Below, piece after piece: positions 15,955 to 24,890 of a DNA stretch of 64,000 nucleotides. The notes beneath the pieces were generated by a model. That model made no database searches, was not told the origin of the DNA, and worked only from the letters and a program-made list of their open reading frames with translations. The stretch covers positions 1-64,000 of the forward strand of contig NZ_BAFP01000080.1 of assembly GCF_000308455.1 (NCBI RefSeq), in the 5' to 3' direction. Position numbers and translations under genes: made by a program. Origin of the DNA: Nocardia abscessus NBRC 100374 (GTDB lineage Bacteria > Actinomycetota > Actinomycetes > Mycobacteriales > Mycobacteriaceae). Each line of letters begins with the position of its first letter. Position 1 is the first letter of the stretch.

Positions 15955-17394
15955 TCATCCGGACGGTTCGGCGGGAGCGGGCGGCCACTCGTCGGGTTTG
16001 ACGCTCGCCGGTTTGCCGCCGGGCTGTCCGTCCCAGTCGAACGTGACGCCGAGCCATGCCTTCGGCCGGTCGAACCGCACCTCCCTGGCCTGGAAGCGGG
16101 TGCCCGCGAAGGTGACCGCGCCGAAGAAGTCACCTCCCCGGAAGCTCACCTCACGCCCGCCGAGCCGTGCGTGGGCGAATGAGACATCGCCGTGGAATTC
16201 GGCGCCGTCGAAGCGGACGCTGCCGGTAGCGCTGCCGAAACGGCGCAACCGCCCACCCGGATTGCCGAAAGATGCCTGCGCGAAGGAGGTGGACGCGGCA
16301 TGGAACAGGACCGCGCTGATATCGATGTGCGATCCGCCGAATATCGCCCTGTCGAAGTCGACTTGCGCTCCCTCGAAGGTCGCCGCGCCGAACTCGACAC
16401 GCTCGGCGAGGAACCTGGCTTCGGTGAACGACGTGCGCTCACCGCGGAATGTCGTGCCACGAAACCAGACCGCCGAACCGCGGAAGACCGATCGGTGGAA
16501 CGAGACCGGTGAGCTGAAGATCGCACCGTCGAACTTGAGGCCCGCTCCGCGTATCTCGGTACGTGCCGAGTCCCTGAGCGCGAATGTCACATCATCGAAC
16601 AGTGTGCGCACGCCGCGGAAGAGTGTGTCACGGAAGGAAACATACCTCCCGGTGAACTTCGCGTATTCGAATGTGGTCGCACGGGATCCGATGAACACCG
16701 CCCGCGCGAAATACGTGCGCTCCCCGGAGAACACCGCATATCGGAAATCGGCATCCTCCAATATTGCGTCGGCGAAGTCGAAATCACGTTCCGACCACGA
16801 CGTTTCCGCCGACGGGCGGACGTGGGCGACGATCACGTCGATGATCGCACGGCGCACCTCGCGATCGTTCTGCCGGAATTGATAGCGCCGCTCCACCGCA
16901 ACGCCGTTGACCTCGCTGGACTCGGACCGGGATACCAGGTGATCGGCCCCGGCGTCCGGTTCGTACGGCAGGCGCAGGTATCCACACAGCACATCGATGC
17001 ACTGCTGCCGCCTGCCGGGTGCACCGAATTCGTCGGCGACACCGGCCATCGCGTACACTCCGGCGATGCGCACCGCCACATCCGGATCACCGAGCTGTTT
17101 TGCTGCGGCACCGAACAGCTCCGCGAAGCGTGCGCGCTCCTGATCGCGCTGCTTGCGATAGGACACCACGAGTGCGACGGCACCACCGACTCCCGCGGTC
17201 ACCGTCAACGCGATCTTGGTGAGATCCACCTGATTCGGCGTCTCCGCCTTCGCCCCGAGGAACAACCACAGCAGCCACCAGACGATCCCCGCGATCAGCA
17301 GTCCACCAACTGCGGCCAGCAGCACCGCCAGCAACAACGCCGAACGATGCAACCTCCGGCTCACCCGCTCGCCGAACCTCCCCAACCGCCGCAC
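15955..17394 (-). CDS. Membrane-anchored pentapeptide-repeat protein
   Basis: A 479-residue protein with two membrane helices near the N-terminus (about residues 19-48 and 62-80), a helical linker, and then from about residue 205 many A/F-x-x-x-F type five-residue repeats (FDFADAILEDADFRYAVFSG and similar blocks) that form a right-handed quadrilateral beta-helix. It faces convergently the small genes to its left. Proteins of this layout are frequent in Nocardia and Streptomyces and generally lack known function; DNA-mimic activity is known for soluble pentapeptide proteins such as MfpA, but the membrane anchor here argues for a different role. The frame is intact over its whole length. Confidence 0.8.
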   Translation of the reverse strand: MRRLGRFGERVSRRLHRSALLLAVLLAAVGGLLIAGIVWWLLWLFLGAKAETPNQVDLTKIALTVTAGVGGAVALVVSYRKQRDQERARFAELFGAAAKQLGDPDVAVRIAGVYAMAGVADEFGAPGRRQQCIDVLCGYLRLPYEPDAGADHLVSRSESSEVNGVAVERRYQFRQNDREVRRAIIDVIVAHVRPSAETSWSERDFDFADAILEDADFRYAVFSGERTYFARAVFIGSRATTFEYAKFTGRYVSFRDTLFRGVRTLFDDVTFALRDSARTEIRGAGLKFDGAIFSSPVSFHRSVFRGSAVWFRGTTFRGERTSFTEARFLAERVEFGAATFEGAQVDFDRAIFGGSHIDISAVLFHAASTSFAQASFGNPGGRLRRFGSATGSVRFDGAEFHGDVSFAHARLGGREVSFRGGDFFGAVTFAGTRFQAREVRFDRPKAWLGVTFDWDGQPGGKPASVKPDEWPPAPAEPSG

Positions 17395-17938
17395 AGCGGA
17401 ATAGTTGCGACCGACCTGCGACCAGTCGATTCACGCAGCATCCCAGTACCTTTCGGCTACTGAGAGTGTGAAGAAGTGCTCGACGTGACGAAGTCGGCGA
17501 TGGTGTCCTGCATTTGCCGCAGGCCGGGCTGCTCGATCGGGTAGTGGCCGAACACCGACCCGATGAGCATCGGCTCGCCAACGTACGACGCGAGCTGGAG
17601 ATCCTGCATCGGCAAATGGCCGAGGCCGCACGGGCCGACGACACCGACGACCCCGATATGGCGGCAGATCTGCTCTACCTGATCACCCGCGGCGCGATGA
17701 TCACCAGCATGGAGGATCCGGCCCGCTGGCCGACCGAGCGCCTCGCCCGCGCCGCAGCCTACCTGGAGACCGGCTGCGAAACCGGCCGGACAACACCACC
17801 CGCGACGGCGCATAACAGCGAGCGGCACGGCACCGGGTACAGAGCCACCGCGGCCACCGGCTGCCACGCCTGCGGTGAATCGGTAACTGCCCACGGGATT
17901 CTCGGAAACGCAGCGATGCGGCGTCGCTTGCGACATAG
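17395..17938. other. Intergenic region with a possible gene fragment
   Basis: Contains the weak coding candidate at 17514-17800 and otherwise no supported gene. Confidence 0.35.
17514..17800 (+). pseudogene. Possible truncated hypothetical gene
   Basis: A plus-strand frame encodes LLDRVVAEHRPDEHRLANV and MAADLLYLITRGAMITSMED with strong third-position GC, suggesting a real helical protein or the C-terminal part of one. It has only a TTG start, and no stop of its own appears before the frame runs into the following secreted-protein gene in another phase. It is therefore most likely a fragment with a lost 3' end. The opposite strand is also open here but has poorer composition. The family is not recognised. 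Confidence 0.3.
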
Positions 17939-17967
17939 TTGTAAACGCTTGCGTACCACACTTATAC
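17939..17967 (+). promoter_or_regulatory. Sigma-70-type promoter of the beta-helix gene
   Basis: TTGTAA at 17939-17944 and TTATAC at 17962-17967 are separated by 17 bases, close to the housekeeping consensus, and lie in a locally AT-rich segment just upstream of the ATG at 17986. Confidence 0.6.
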
Positions 17968-17985
17968 GCGGGTGTACCCTACTCC

Positions 17986-19104
17986 ATGTTCGTGAATTGG
18001 ATAAGAGACTTCATGAAGACGAGCACATCTGCCGCGGCGGCCGGGGCCGTCGCTATCACAGCCTTAGTCGTTGGCACCGCAGGCGGATTCCCCGGAGCGG
18101 CCTACGCCGACAACCCGCCCGGTGCGGGTTCACCAGGGGTGATCACTGTGGACACCACGGACGACGGCGTCGCGGCCGACCCCGGGCAGTGCCGCACGGT
18201 CGCTGGCACCTGCACACTGCGGGCCGCGGTGCAGACGGCCAATTCCCGCCCTGGCAGCACGATCGTGGTGCCCGCGGGACGGTACATTTTGACGATCGCT
18301 CCCGACCCATCGAAAGTGCAGGGTCGCAACCCAGATGCGGCCACCGGCGATCTGAATCTCACCGCGGCGACAGTGTTGCGTGGCGCAGGCCGCGATCGGA
18401 CAGTGCTGGATGCCAACGGGATCGACAGGGTGCTCAGTATTGCCGCGCCCGTAACGGTGGCGGGATTGACTGTGACCGGCGGAGTCACCGCCCAACACGA
18501 GATTCCGTTCTACGACACCGGCGGGGGCGGGATTTCCAATTCGTCGAACCTCGTACTCGACGACGTTCTGGTTCGGGGCAACAGCGCTGGGTACGGCGGC
18601 GGAATCTTCAACGTGCCGGGGTCGGATTTACAGACGAAGAACACGACCATCACCGGCAATACATCCGGCGAGGCGGGAGGTGTGCGGTGCGATAACACCT
18701 GTACCTTCACCGACTCCACGATCTCCGACAACCGCGTGATCAATCCCGGAGAGTGGTACCGCCCTGGTGGATTCGCCGGACGCGGCGGCGGCGTAGACGT
18801 CCGGGGCCGGGGCGTGGTGACTTTCGATCGTGCGACGATCACCGGAAACACCGCCTCGGACGCCGGCGGCGGCATCAACGTGGCACCGGCCTACCTCGAC
18901 ACCCTTCCGCGCCAGGTGACCGATCGAGTCGATGCTCCGATCGGCACCGTCATCTTGCGGAACTCCACAATCACGGCGAATACGTCCGGTACCCCTGTGG
19001 CCAACTGCGCGAAGGTGTTCGCGAGGATCGTCTCGGAAGGCAGCAACACCAGCGACGATGCATCCTGCGACCTCACCGGGCCAGGCGACACAGTCGTGTC
19101 CTAG
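17986..19104 (+). CDS. Secreted right-handed beta-helix (CSLREA-type) protein
   Basis: A 372-residue protein with a Sec signal peptide: basic start, hydrophobic stretch AAAAGAVAITALVVGTAGG, and a likely cleavage after AAYA. The mature part starts with VDTTDDGVAADPGQCRTVAG followed by CTLRAAV, a CSLREA-like motif. It then has repeated glycine-rich coils (GGGGISNSSNLVLDDVLVRG, GGGIFNV, GGGINVA) typical of polymorphic outer-surface beta-helix proteins. A second ATG at 18013 would also include the signal peptide. Its TAG stop shares the CTAG sequence with the stop of the convergent TetR gene. The function is unknown; carbohydrate or surface binding is typical of the fold. Confidence 0.8.
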   Translation: MFVNWIRDFMKTSTSAAAAGAVAITALVVGTAGGFPGAAYADNPPGAGSPGVITVDTTDDGVAADPGQCRTVAGTCTLRAAVQTANSRPGSTIVVPAGRYILTIAPDPSKVQGRNPDAATGDLNLTAATVLRGAGRDRTVLDANGIDRVLSIAAPVTVAGLTVTGGVTAQHEIPFYDTGGGGISNSSNLVLDDVLVRGNSAGYGGGIFNVPGSDLQTKNTTITGNTSGEAGGVRCDNTCTFTDSTISDNRVINPGEWYRPGGFAGRGGGVDVRGRGVVTFDRATITGNTASDAGGGINVAPAYLDTLPRQVTDRVDAPIGTVILRNSTITANTSGTPVANCAKVFARIVSEGSNTSDDASCDLTGPGDTVVS

Positions 19105-19772
19105 TCGACAGGCATGGCCAGCCCGAGCAGCGCGCGGTGAATGTACATCACGGTGTCCTCGAGCTCGAGCAAGTCACCTCCGGCACGCAGGGTTCGGCGA
19201 ACGGCCTCGTTGGTCGCATCGGTCACCGCCAGATACGCGTAATCGGGAACCGGTGGACCAACGGGGCCTGCCGCTTCCCGCCACGATCGGATGAACCCGG
19301 CGAACCAGCGTTGGCATCGCCCGAACGACTCGATCGCGCGTGACCCGGCCACGGCGGTCTCCAGATAGAACGAGCGGGCAAACGACGGTTCGTCACGCAA
19401 CAGAGTGAGATATTCGCGAATGCCGCGCTGAAGAGCCTCGAACGGCTCCACCGGTTCGGCGAATACCTGCCTCATCACCTGCTCGAGATGCTCGATCATC
19501 AAATCGCGACCCGTCTCGGCCGCGGCGAGGAAACATGCCTCCTTGTCCGGAAAGTGCTGATAGAACGTCCGGCGCGAAACCTTCGCCGCCGCAGCGATAT
19601 CCGCGACCGTCACATTCGGATAGCCGCGGTCCGCGACGACGACCGTCACCCCGAACAAGAGCCGCTGCCGCTGCGACCCGGTCACCAGATCACGAGCCAG
19701 ACCATGCGGCCCGTGCGGCAACTCCGTCAGGGTCGGCTCCAGCAACTTCTTCCGTTCCACCCGCACGTTCAT
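19101..19772 (-). CDS. TetR-family regulator
   Basis: A 223-residue regulator. After a basic N-terminal segment, GYPNVTVADIAAAAKVSRRT followed by FYQHFPDKEACF is a textbook TetR helix-turn-helix; the rest is an all-helical ligand-binding domain with no obvious ligand motif. The ATG at 19772 (MNVRVERKK) was chosen, since the in-frame extension to 19883 has no homology and runs into low-complexity sequence. It converges on the beta-helix gene, sharing CTAG for both stops. No adjacent divergent target is intact, so its regulon is unclear. Confidence 0.85.
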   Translation of the reverse strand: MNVRVERKKLLEPTLTELPHGPHGLARDLVTGSQRQRLLFGVTVVVADRGYPNVTVADIAAAAKVSRRTFYQHFPDKEACFLAAAETGRDLMIEHLEQVMRQVFAEPVEPFEALQRGIREYLTLLRDEPSFARSFYLETAVAGSRAIESFGRCQRWFAGFIRSWREAAGPVGPPVPDYAYLAVTDATNEAVRRTLRAGGDLLELEDTVMYIHRALLGLAMPVD

Positions 19773-20277
19773 ATCAGGTGCTCCCCCCGCCCTCGCGCAC
19801 ACTCCGTCGTTCGATCGACCTCTAGGGCAGCCGTACCGTAGTGCCGGGCCGAGGGGGCTGAGAAGCATTGGCGGTACAGCCAACCACCAAGGGGGTCAGT
19901 TGCGCGAAACCTCGCTCGGGGCGCTCCCCAGAGAAGGCGGCTGTATGCGATCCTGGTGAGGCAAGTGGAGGGGAGTATTCCTTCGCGGCGGTCTCGTCAA
20001 CTCGGGGGGTTCATGCCCCCTCCGGGGCCGTCGGCCAAGAAGCGGGAGCGCTGATCAGCCCCCGCCGTGGCGGAAGAGACCTCTGGTGGCTGCCGCACGC
20101 GCGTGCGCGCGAAACGCCGGAGAACCCCGTGGGGCTGGTCAGCGATACCCGTCAGGAACTGCTGATCCCTGCATTGACCCCATGGTGCAGAGAAGCGCGC
20201 CCGCATGGCCGCGATTCCCGGCCGCGTCGGCGCTGTCGAACCGCCGCCGGCTTGCGCGGCTCCGCTGGAGATGGTGA
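19773..20277. other. Intergenic region without a supported gene
   Basis: Short open frames occur on both strands, but none has a ribosome-binding site or recognisable protein. Confidence 0.4.
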
Positions 20278-20440
20278 TCACGCTGGTGCGGTGGCGTCTG
20301 CGGCAGCGGGAATGAAGGCGTCGCCGATTTCGTCTCGTAGTCAGTTCAGATCGTCAGGGGTGCGGGCGACGCCGACAACGTCGGCCCTCGCTGCGATCAG
20401 TGCGGTGGCGATGGCGTTGCGCGGTCTCGGCTCATGTGAA
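20278..20440 (-). pseudogene. Short-chain dehydrogenase remnant
   Basis: The minus strand reads IATALIAARADVVGVARTPD, then DLN, a TGA stop, and in the same frame LRDEIGDAFIPAAADATAPA. This resembles the first Rossmann strands of an SDR, from the cofactor loop to the DAT motif, with an internal stop and everything else missing. It looks like a relic, but the match is short. Confidence 0.35.
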
Positions 20441-20536
20441 GACAGACCGGAGTTACGTCGAGAAGGGTGCGCGTGCAGCGGTCCCTTTCGGTGAGTCGTC
20501 CGGTCTGTATCTGTAGACGGTCCGGAAGGTCGTCGA

Positions 20537-20562
20537 GGAAACATGCCGTGATTCCCGGCGTA
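20537..20562 (+). promoter_or_regulatory. Possible ECF-type promoter of the sigma factor gene
   Basis: GGAAAC (20537-20542) and CGTA (20559-20562) with a 16-base spacer resemble the GGAAC/CGTC promoters used by many ECF sigma factors. They lie about 60 bases before the gene, which would allow autoregulation. Confidence 0.35.
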
Positions 20563-20620
20563 GGGACCGGAGCGGCGGGTGGTAGCTGCTGCGTCGAGCG
20601 GCTGGAAGCTGGAGGTTGTG

Positions 20621-21649
20621 GTGTCGGATCGTGAGGAGCTGGTTAGTGATGATGACGAGTTTGTCCGGAGGGCCGACCCGTTCCGCAGGGAGTTGCTGGC
20701 CCATTGTTATCGGCCGCTGGGCACGGTAGACGAGGCCGAAGACCTAGTCCAGGAAACCTATTTGCGTGCGTGGCGTTCGTATTCCGGATTCGAGGGACGG
20801 TCTTCGCTGCGTACCTGGCTGTATCGCATCGCGACGAACGCCTGCCTGTCGGCGTTGGAAAACCGCGGCCGTCGGCCGCTGCCGTCCGGCCTGACCGATC
20901 CGGTCCGGACGACAAACAGCGAGGTGACACTGCGCCGGGTCGACGGCATGTGGTTGGAGCCGATTCCGGATGCCCTGGTGGCTCAGGGCACTTCCGATGC
21001 CGCCGATCCCGCTGCGGTGGTGGTGTCGCGGGCGAGTGTCCGATTGGCGTTCGTTGCCGCGTTGCAGCATCTGCCGGCGCGACAGCGAGCGGTGCTGATT
21101 TTGCGAGACGTTCTGGGTTGGCGGGCGCGCGAGGTGGCCGAGCTGCTCGGTGTCACGGAATCGGCGGTGAAGAGCGTCTTGCGGCGTGCACGCACCCAGT
21201 TGACTCAGGTGAGCACGGCTGACGAGGAACTGCTGGAGCCGCAGGATCCGGTCGCGCGGACACTGCTCGAACAGTATGTGCAGGCGTTCGAGAGAGCCGA
21301 TGTCGAGACGTTGACTCGGCTGCTGGCCGACGATGCGGTGCTCGAGATGCCACCGTTCTCGACCTGGTTCGCGGGTCGGCGGGCTGTCGCCGATTTTGCG
21401 CGATCCCGAATTTTCCGTGCTCCGGGTGAGCTGTGGATGACGCCTACGTCGGCGAACGGGCAACCGGCTGCCGCGGCGTACAAGCGCGACCTCGATGGCG
21501 ACTACTACGCCCACGGCGTACACGTGCTGTCCGTCACCGAACGCGGGATCGCTCGCATTGTTGTGTTCCTGACCGCCGAGGTGTTCCCGTCCTTCGGTTT
21601 GCCGGCGCGGGTGTCTGCTGCGGCCATCTCCGCGGCAGCACGGTCATGA
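20621..21649 (+). CDS. ECF sigma factor with SnoaL-like C-terminal domain
   Basis: A 342-residue sigma factor. Region 2 is seen in LAHCYRPLGTVDEAEDLVQE followed by TYLRAWRSY, and region 4 in LPARQRAVLILRDVLGWRAR followed by EVAELLGVTESAVKSVL. From about residue 215 a SnoaL/NTF2-like domain (LLEQYVQAFERADVETLTRL) follows, as in large ECF factors of the SigG/SigJ kind, where this domain takes the place of a separate anti-sigma factor. GTG 20621 follows GGAGG at good spacing. The stop overlaps the next start (ATGA), so the DinB-fold partner is co-translated and may be the regulatory or effector partner. Confidence 0.88.
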   Translation: MSDREELVSDDDEFVRRADPFRRELLAHCYRPLGTVDEAEDLVQETYLRAWRSYSGFEGRSSLRTWLYRIATNACLSALENRGRRPLPSGLTDPVRTTNSEVTLRRVDGMWLEPIPDALVAQGTSDAADPAAVVVSRASVRLAFVAALQHLPARQRAVLILRDVLGWRAREVAELLGVTESAVKSVLRRARTQLTQVSTADEELLEPQDPVARTLLEQYVQAFERADVETLTRLLADDAVLEMPPFSTWFAGRRAVADFARSRIFRAPGELWMTPTSANGQPAAAAYKRDLDGDYYAHGVHVLSVTERGIARIVVFLTAEVFPSFGLPARVSAAAISAAARS

Positions 21650-22248
21650 CTCGGACGAGAATTGCCGGCATCGACGCCGCAGGTCTGCTGGAACGGGCGA
21701 TCAATTATACGCTGGGCAGCATCGCGGCCGTGCGCCCTGCGCATCTTGCGCGGGCGACACCATGCCCTGGATGGGACCTGCGGACGCTACTGGACCATCT
21801 CAACGATTCGCTGGACGCGCTGTGCGAAGCCGCTTCGAACGGGCGGCTGAGTGTCGGGGGTGATGCGGCGGAAACGGGCAGCAGACCCGATGGTGCTGGA
21901 GCCGATCCGGTAGCAGGTTTCCGCGATCGTGCGGCTCACCTGCGTGGAATGTGGTCGCAGATCGATCATGACTCCCGGGTCGTCGCCATCGGCGACAGAG
22001 CAATGCGAGCTGATGTCCTGGCCTATGTCGGAGCGGTCGAGATTGCGGTACATGGTTGGGACATTGCGCAATCATGCGGCACCCGTCGGCCGATCCCGCC
22101 CGGGCTGGCCGACGACATCCTCACGTTCGTCGAGCTGATCGTCCCCGAGACGGAAAGACTCCCGCAATTCGCCGCTCCCGTCGCCGCACCCTGGTCGGCA
22201 ACCGCCGGCGAACGACTACTCGCCTACCTCGGTCGGGACCCGCACTGA
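21646..22248 (+). CDS. TIGR03086/DinB-fold (maleylpyruvate isomerase-like) protein
   Basis: A 200-residue protein of the mycothiol-dependent isomerase/DinB-like fold. The N-terminal block LERAINYTLGSIAAVRPAHL and then PCPGWDLRTLLDHLNDSLDA contains the first metal-binding His region, and AYVGAVEIAVHGWDIAQSCG supplies the second (ExxxHxWD). Such proteins bind a divalent metal and often a low-molecular-weight thiol, here probably mycothiol. The ATG overlaps the stop of the sigma factor gene. A thiol-linked stress response is a reasonable guess for the pair. A strong terminator follows. Confidence 0.82.
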   Translation: MTRTRIAGIDAAGLLERAINYTLGSIAAVRPAHLARATPCPGWDLRTLLDHLNDSLDALCEAASNGRLSVGGDAAETGSRPDGAGADPVAGFRDRAAHLRGMWSQIDHDSRVVAIGDRAMRADVLAYVGAVEIAVHGWDIAQSCGTRRPIPPGLADDILTFVELIVPETERLPQFAAPVAAPWSATAGERLLAYLGRDPH

Positions 22249-22337
22249 CCAGTACCCGGACCCGTTGCCCGATCGTATGTGTGGCAGCCGTTTCCTGGCC
22301 CCCGTCGTCGGCTGTGTGGCGGCCCCAGCTAATCGGA

Positions 22338-22375
22338 ACACGGCTCCGATCGTCCCGTGACGATCGGAGCCGTGT
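22338..22375. terminator. Bidirectional hairpin terminator
   Basis: A perfect 17-bp stem (ACACGGCTCCGATCGTC and its complement) with the four-base loop CCGT lies between the convergent DinB-fold and MFS genes. Confidence 0.8.
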
Positions 22376-22405
22376 GCTGGGCAATAACGATGCAGTCGCC
22401 CGAAT

Positions 22406-23881
22406 TCAGTCCGCCGACGTGTGCACCGTCCCCCTCCCGGTGCGAAAAGCAGCGGCAGGCCGCCTGCCCAGCATGAACAGTGCGGCGGCAGCCCCCAGCA
22501 GCGGTATGGCGGCAGCGATCCCTATTGCGGGTCGGAAGCCGTCGATGAATGTGGCCGGTGTCGCGTAGCTGCCGTTGTGGGCGAATACTGCGGCCAGGAT
22601 GGCCACGCCGAAAACTCCGCCGAGTTCGCGCAGTGCGGTGTTGACGCCTGCGGCGATGCCGATGTCGTCGGCGGGGACCGCGGCGGTGGCGGCGCTGGCG
22701 GTGGTCGCGAAGATCATTCCGATGCCGGCGCCCGCGATGACCAGCGGCGCGACGAGCACTGTGTAGGACACCTCCGGTTCGGTGACCGCAGCCAGCCAGC
22801 CCAGCCCGGCAGCTTGCAAGATCAGTCCGGCGCCCATGAATGGCTTGGGGCCGAAACGCTCGGACAAGGCTCCAGCGATGGGTGCGGCGAGCATCGGCAT
22901 CGCGGTCCAGACGAGTACGCGTAGACCGGTCTCCAGCGGAGAGTTACCCAGCGCCGTCTGGAAGAGCTGGGTGATGAGAAACAACGCGCCCAGCAGGGAC
23001 AGGAACTGGAAGAAGATCACCGCGTTGGCGGCGGAGAAACCGCGGCGGCGGAAGTAAGCTATCGGCAGCATCGGGTGCGCCGCGCGACGCTCCCAGGCCA
23101 CGAACGCGATGACAAGTATTGCACCAGCGCACAGTGCGAGAATCACCTCGATACTGCCCCACCCCGTCGACGGCGCCCGTACCGGCGCCCAGGTCAGCGC
23201 AAACATGCCGCTCGCGACCAGCAGCAAGCCCACAATATCGAGATGCATTCGCGGACCGTGGCTTTCGCGCAGTCGCGTCGAGGCGAAGGGGATCATGAGC
23301 AGTCCGACGGGCACGTTGATCCAGAAAATCCATTGCCAGGAGATCCCTTCAGTGATGGCGCCACCCAGAACGGGTCCGCCGGCGACACCGAGTCCGGTGA
23401 TCCCGCCCCAAACACCGATCGCGAGGTCGCGCTTCTCGGTGGGGAAGGCGTCGCTGATCAGAGTGAGCGTCAGGGGAAGCAGCACCGCGGCGCCGGCGCC
23501 TTGCAAAACGCGGGCGACGATCAACAGTCCGATGCCCGGAGAGAGTGCGCAGGCAGCCGAGGCGAGGCTGAACACGATCAGGCCCACGACATACATGCGG
23601 CGGCGGCCGAACCGGTCGCCCATGGCCGCTCCGGTCAGCATCAGGCATGCGAAGGCGAGGTTGTAGGCGTTGATGGTCCACTCGAGGTCCGACAGGCTCG
23701 CGCCCAGATCGGATTGCAACGTCGGCAGGGCGGTGGCGACCACCACGACGTCGAGTGAGCACAGAAACGCTCCTAAACCGGCCAAGGCGAGTGTCCACCG
23801 GCGTTGCGCCGCAAGTATCGCGCCACCGGCGGCCGGTGGAGCAGAGGAGCCGAACTCGGCGGTCTCGGTGCTGCTGGTCAT
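22406..23881 (-). CDS. MFS drug:H+ antiporter, DHA2 (14-helix) family
   Basis: A 491-residue exporter with about fourteen membrane helices. Motif A appears as GDRFGRRRMYV and the antiporter motif C as GITGLGVAGGPVLGGAI; the start of helix 1 has LDVVVVATALPTLQSDLGAS, the conserved D1 block of the DHA2/EmrB-QacA family. Such pumps export drugs and dyes in exchange for protons. ATG 23881 has AAGGA eight bases upstream; the longer open frame to 23995 lacks homology. No regulator is directly attached. The gene converges with the sigma operon across the terminator. Confidence 0.92.
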   Translation of the reverse strand: MTSSTETAEFGSSAPPAAGGAILAAQRRWTLALAGLGAFLCSLDVVVVATALPTLQSDLGASLSDLEWTINAYNLAFACLMLTGAAMGDRFGRRRMYVVGLIVFSLASAACALSPGIGLLIVARVLQGAGAAVLLPLTLTLISDAFPTEKRDLAIGVWGGITGLGVAGGPVLGGAITEGISWQWIFWINVPVGLLMIPFASTRLRESHGPRMHLDIVGLLLVASGMFALTWAPVRAPSTGWGSIEVILALCAGAILVIAFVAWERRAAHPMLPIAYFRRRGFSAANAVIFFQFLSLLGALFLITQLFQTALGNSPLETGLRVLVWTAMPMLAAPIAGALSERFGPKPFMGAGLILQAAGLGWLAAVTEPEVSYTVLVAPLVIAGAGIGMIFATTASAATAAVPADDIGIAAGVNTALRELGGVFGVAILAAVFAHNGSYATPATFIDGFRPAIGIAAAIPLLGAAAALFMLGRRPAAAFRTGRGTVHTSAD

Positions 23882-24545
23882 ATCGTTCGTCCTTTTCACT
23901 GGGGTCCGCCGCATGGCGGAGGAGGCTACGAAAGTCAGACCTGGCCAGGCCGGAAAAGGGTTCGGCCACCGTCCACGTCCGGCGGTATGGGCCAACTCCC
24001 GAAGCTGTCATGAAGCGCTCAGCTCGGAATCGACCCGTGTGGTGCTCCTTAAGCCGATCGGCCGACGGAACACCACGGCAGGAGGATTCCGGCCCTGGTC
24101 GCGAGTGTTCCGTTGTGTCGTAGTTGACCAAGCGCTGAGCGTTCTCCGCTTAGGAGGGCTGATTGAGTTCTGGCGTGGCATCGGCTCATTCGCCAAGTAG
24201 ACCGGTCGCATCCAGGGCTCCGGATGGCGGCACTACGACCGAGCCCGAACCGATCAGCAGCTGCTCGCACCGCACCCGCGGGATGAAACCCTCTACGCTG
24301 GAATAGAGTTCGCTTCTTCGCATCTCGCCGAACTCTTCCCCGAGGGCACAACCCAGGTCGTGACCCGACGCGAGCACCTATTCGACAAGGAGACAGGGCG
24401 GCATGAGAGTATCGCGAACACCGTTGACCGAACCCATGCCTGTCCGCCCCCAGACTGCGACTGACGTCACAATCTCACCGAGGAACCAGATAGAACCCAC
24501 CTGCGTCCAACCTCGTGATCCGCACCGACGTTCAAGGATTGCTGC
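23882..24545. other. Intergenic region without a supported gene
   Basis: About 660 bases separate the MFS start from the WXG100 operon. Only short frames without ribosome-binding sites or recognisable products are present; the promoters of both flanking units must lie here. Confidence 0.45.
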
Positions 24546-24890
24546 ATGACTGGCCAACCTGGCTCGACCACCAACGACTTCGCACTGGTGCCCGATGAAG
24601 TCACCGATGCAGGTCGGTACGTTCAGCAGGTCGCCGAGTCCCTCATCAACGGCCTGACTTCGCTCGACACGGACATCGCAGCGCTGCTCTCCAATTGGCG
24701 TGGCACCTCCGCCGACTCGTTCAGCGCGGGGTGGACCGAAACCAAGCAAGGCGCGGATACCATTCTCGACGCCTTGGCCGACCTGGCCGAACTGCTCGGT
24801 GTCACGAGCAAGACCCTCGACGATCAGGACCGGGCGCGGGCGGGTAGCACCGTCACGCTCACCGGTTCGCTGGACCTTCCGGAGTTGTGA
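24546..24890 (+). CDS. WXG100-type (ESX) protein
   Basis: A 114-residue helical protein with the W-x-G turn in LLSNWRGTSADSF, flanked by two amphipathic helices, as in EsxA/EsxB-like substrates and partners of type VII secretion. AAGGA lies eight bases before the ATG. It is the first gene of a four- or five-gene unit ending in a large WXG-type protein and a probable immunity protein, so it is likely a secretion partner for the toxin. Its stop overlaps the next start (TGATG). Confidence 0.82.
   Translation: MTGQPGSTTNDFALVPDEVTDAGRYVQQVAESLINGLTSLDTDIAALLSNWRGTSADSFSAGWTETKQGADTILDALADLAELLGVTSKTLDDQDRARAGSTVTLTGSLDLPEL

Noticed and set aside
15782..16882. 366-codon plus-strand frame
   Set aside because: It is antisense to the pentapeptide-repeat protein, whose regular repeats prove the minus strand is coding.
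17800..18695. Continuation of the 17514 frame through the secreted-protein gene
   Set aside because: Beyond about 17800 it overlaps the beta-helix gene in another phase and turns into Arg/His/Gly-rich nonsense; only the first part looks coding.
19868..20494. 208-codon plus-strand frame in the TetR-sigma gap
   Set aside because: No ribosome-binding site, no recognisable domain, uneven composition, and it overlaps the SDR trace on the other strand.
22421..22924. Plus-strand frames antisense to the DHA2 exporter
   Set aside because: The exporter's helices and motifs on the minus strand are unambiguous; the antisense frames are shadows.
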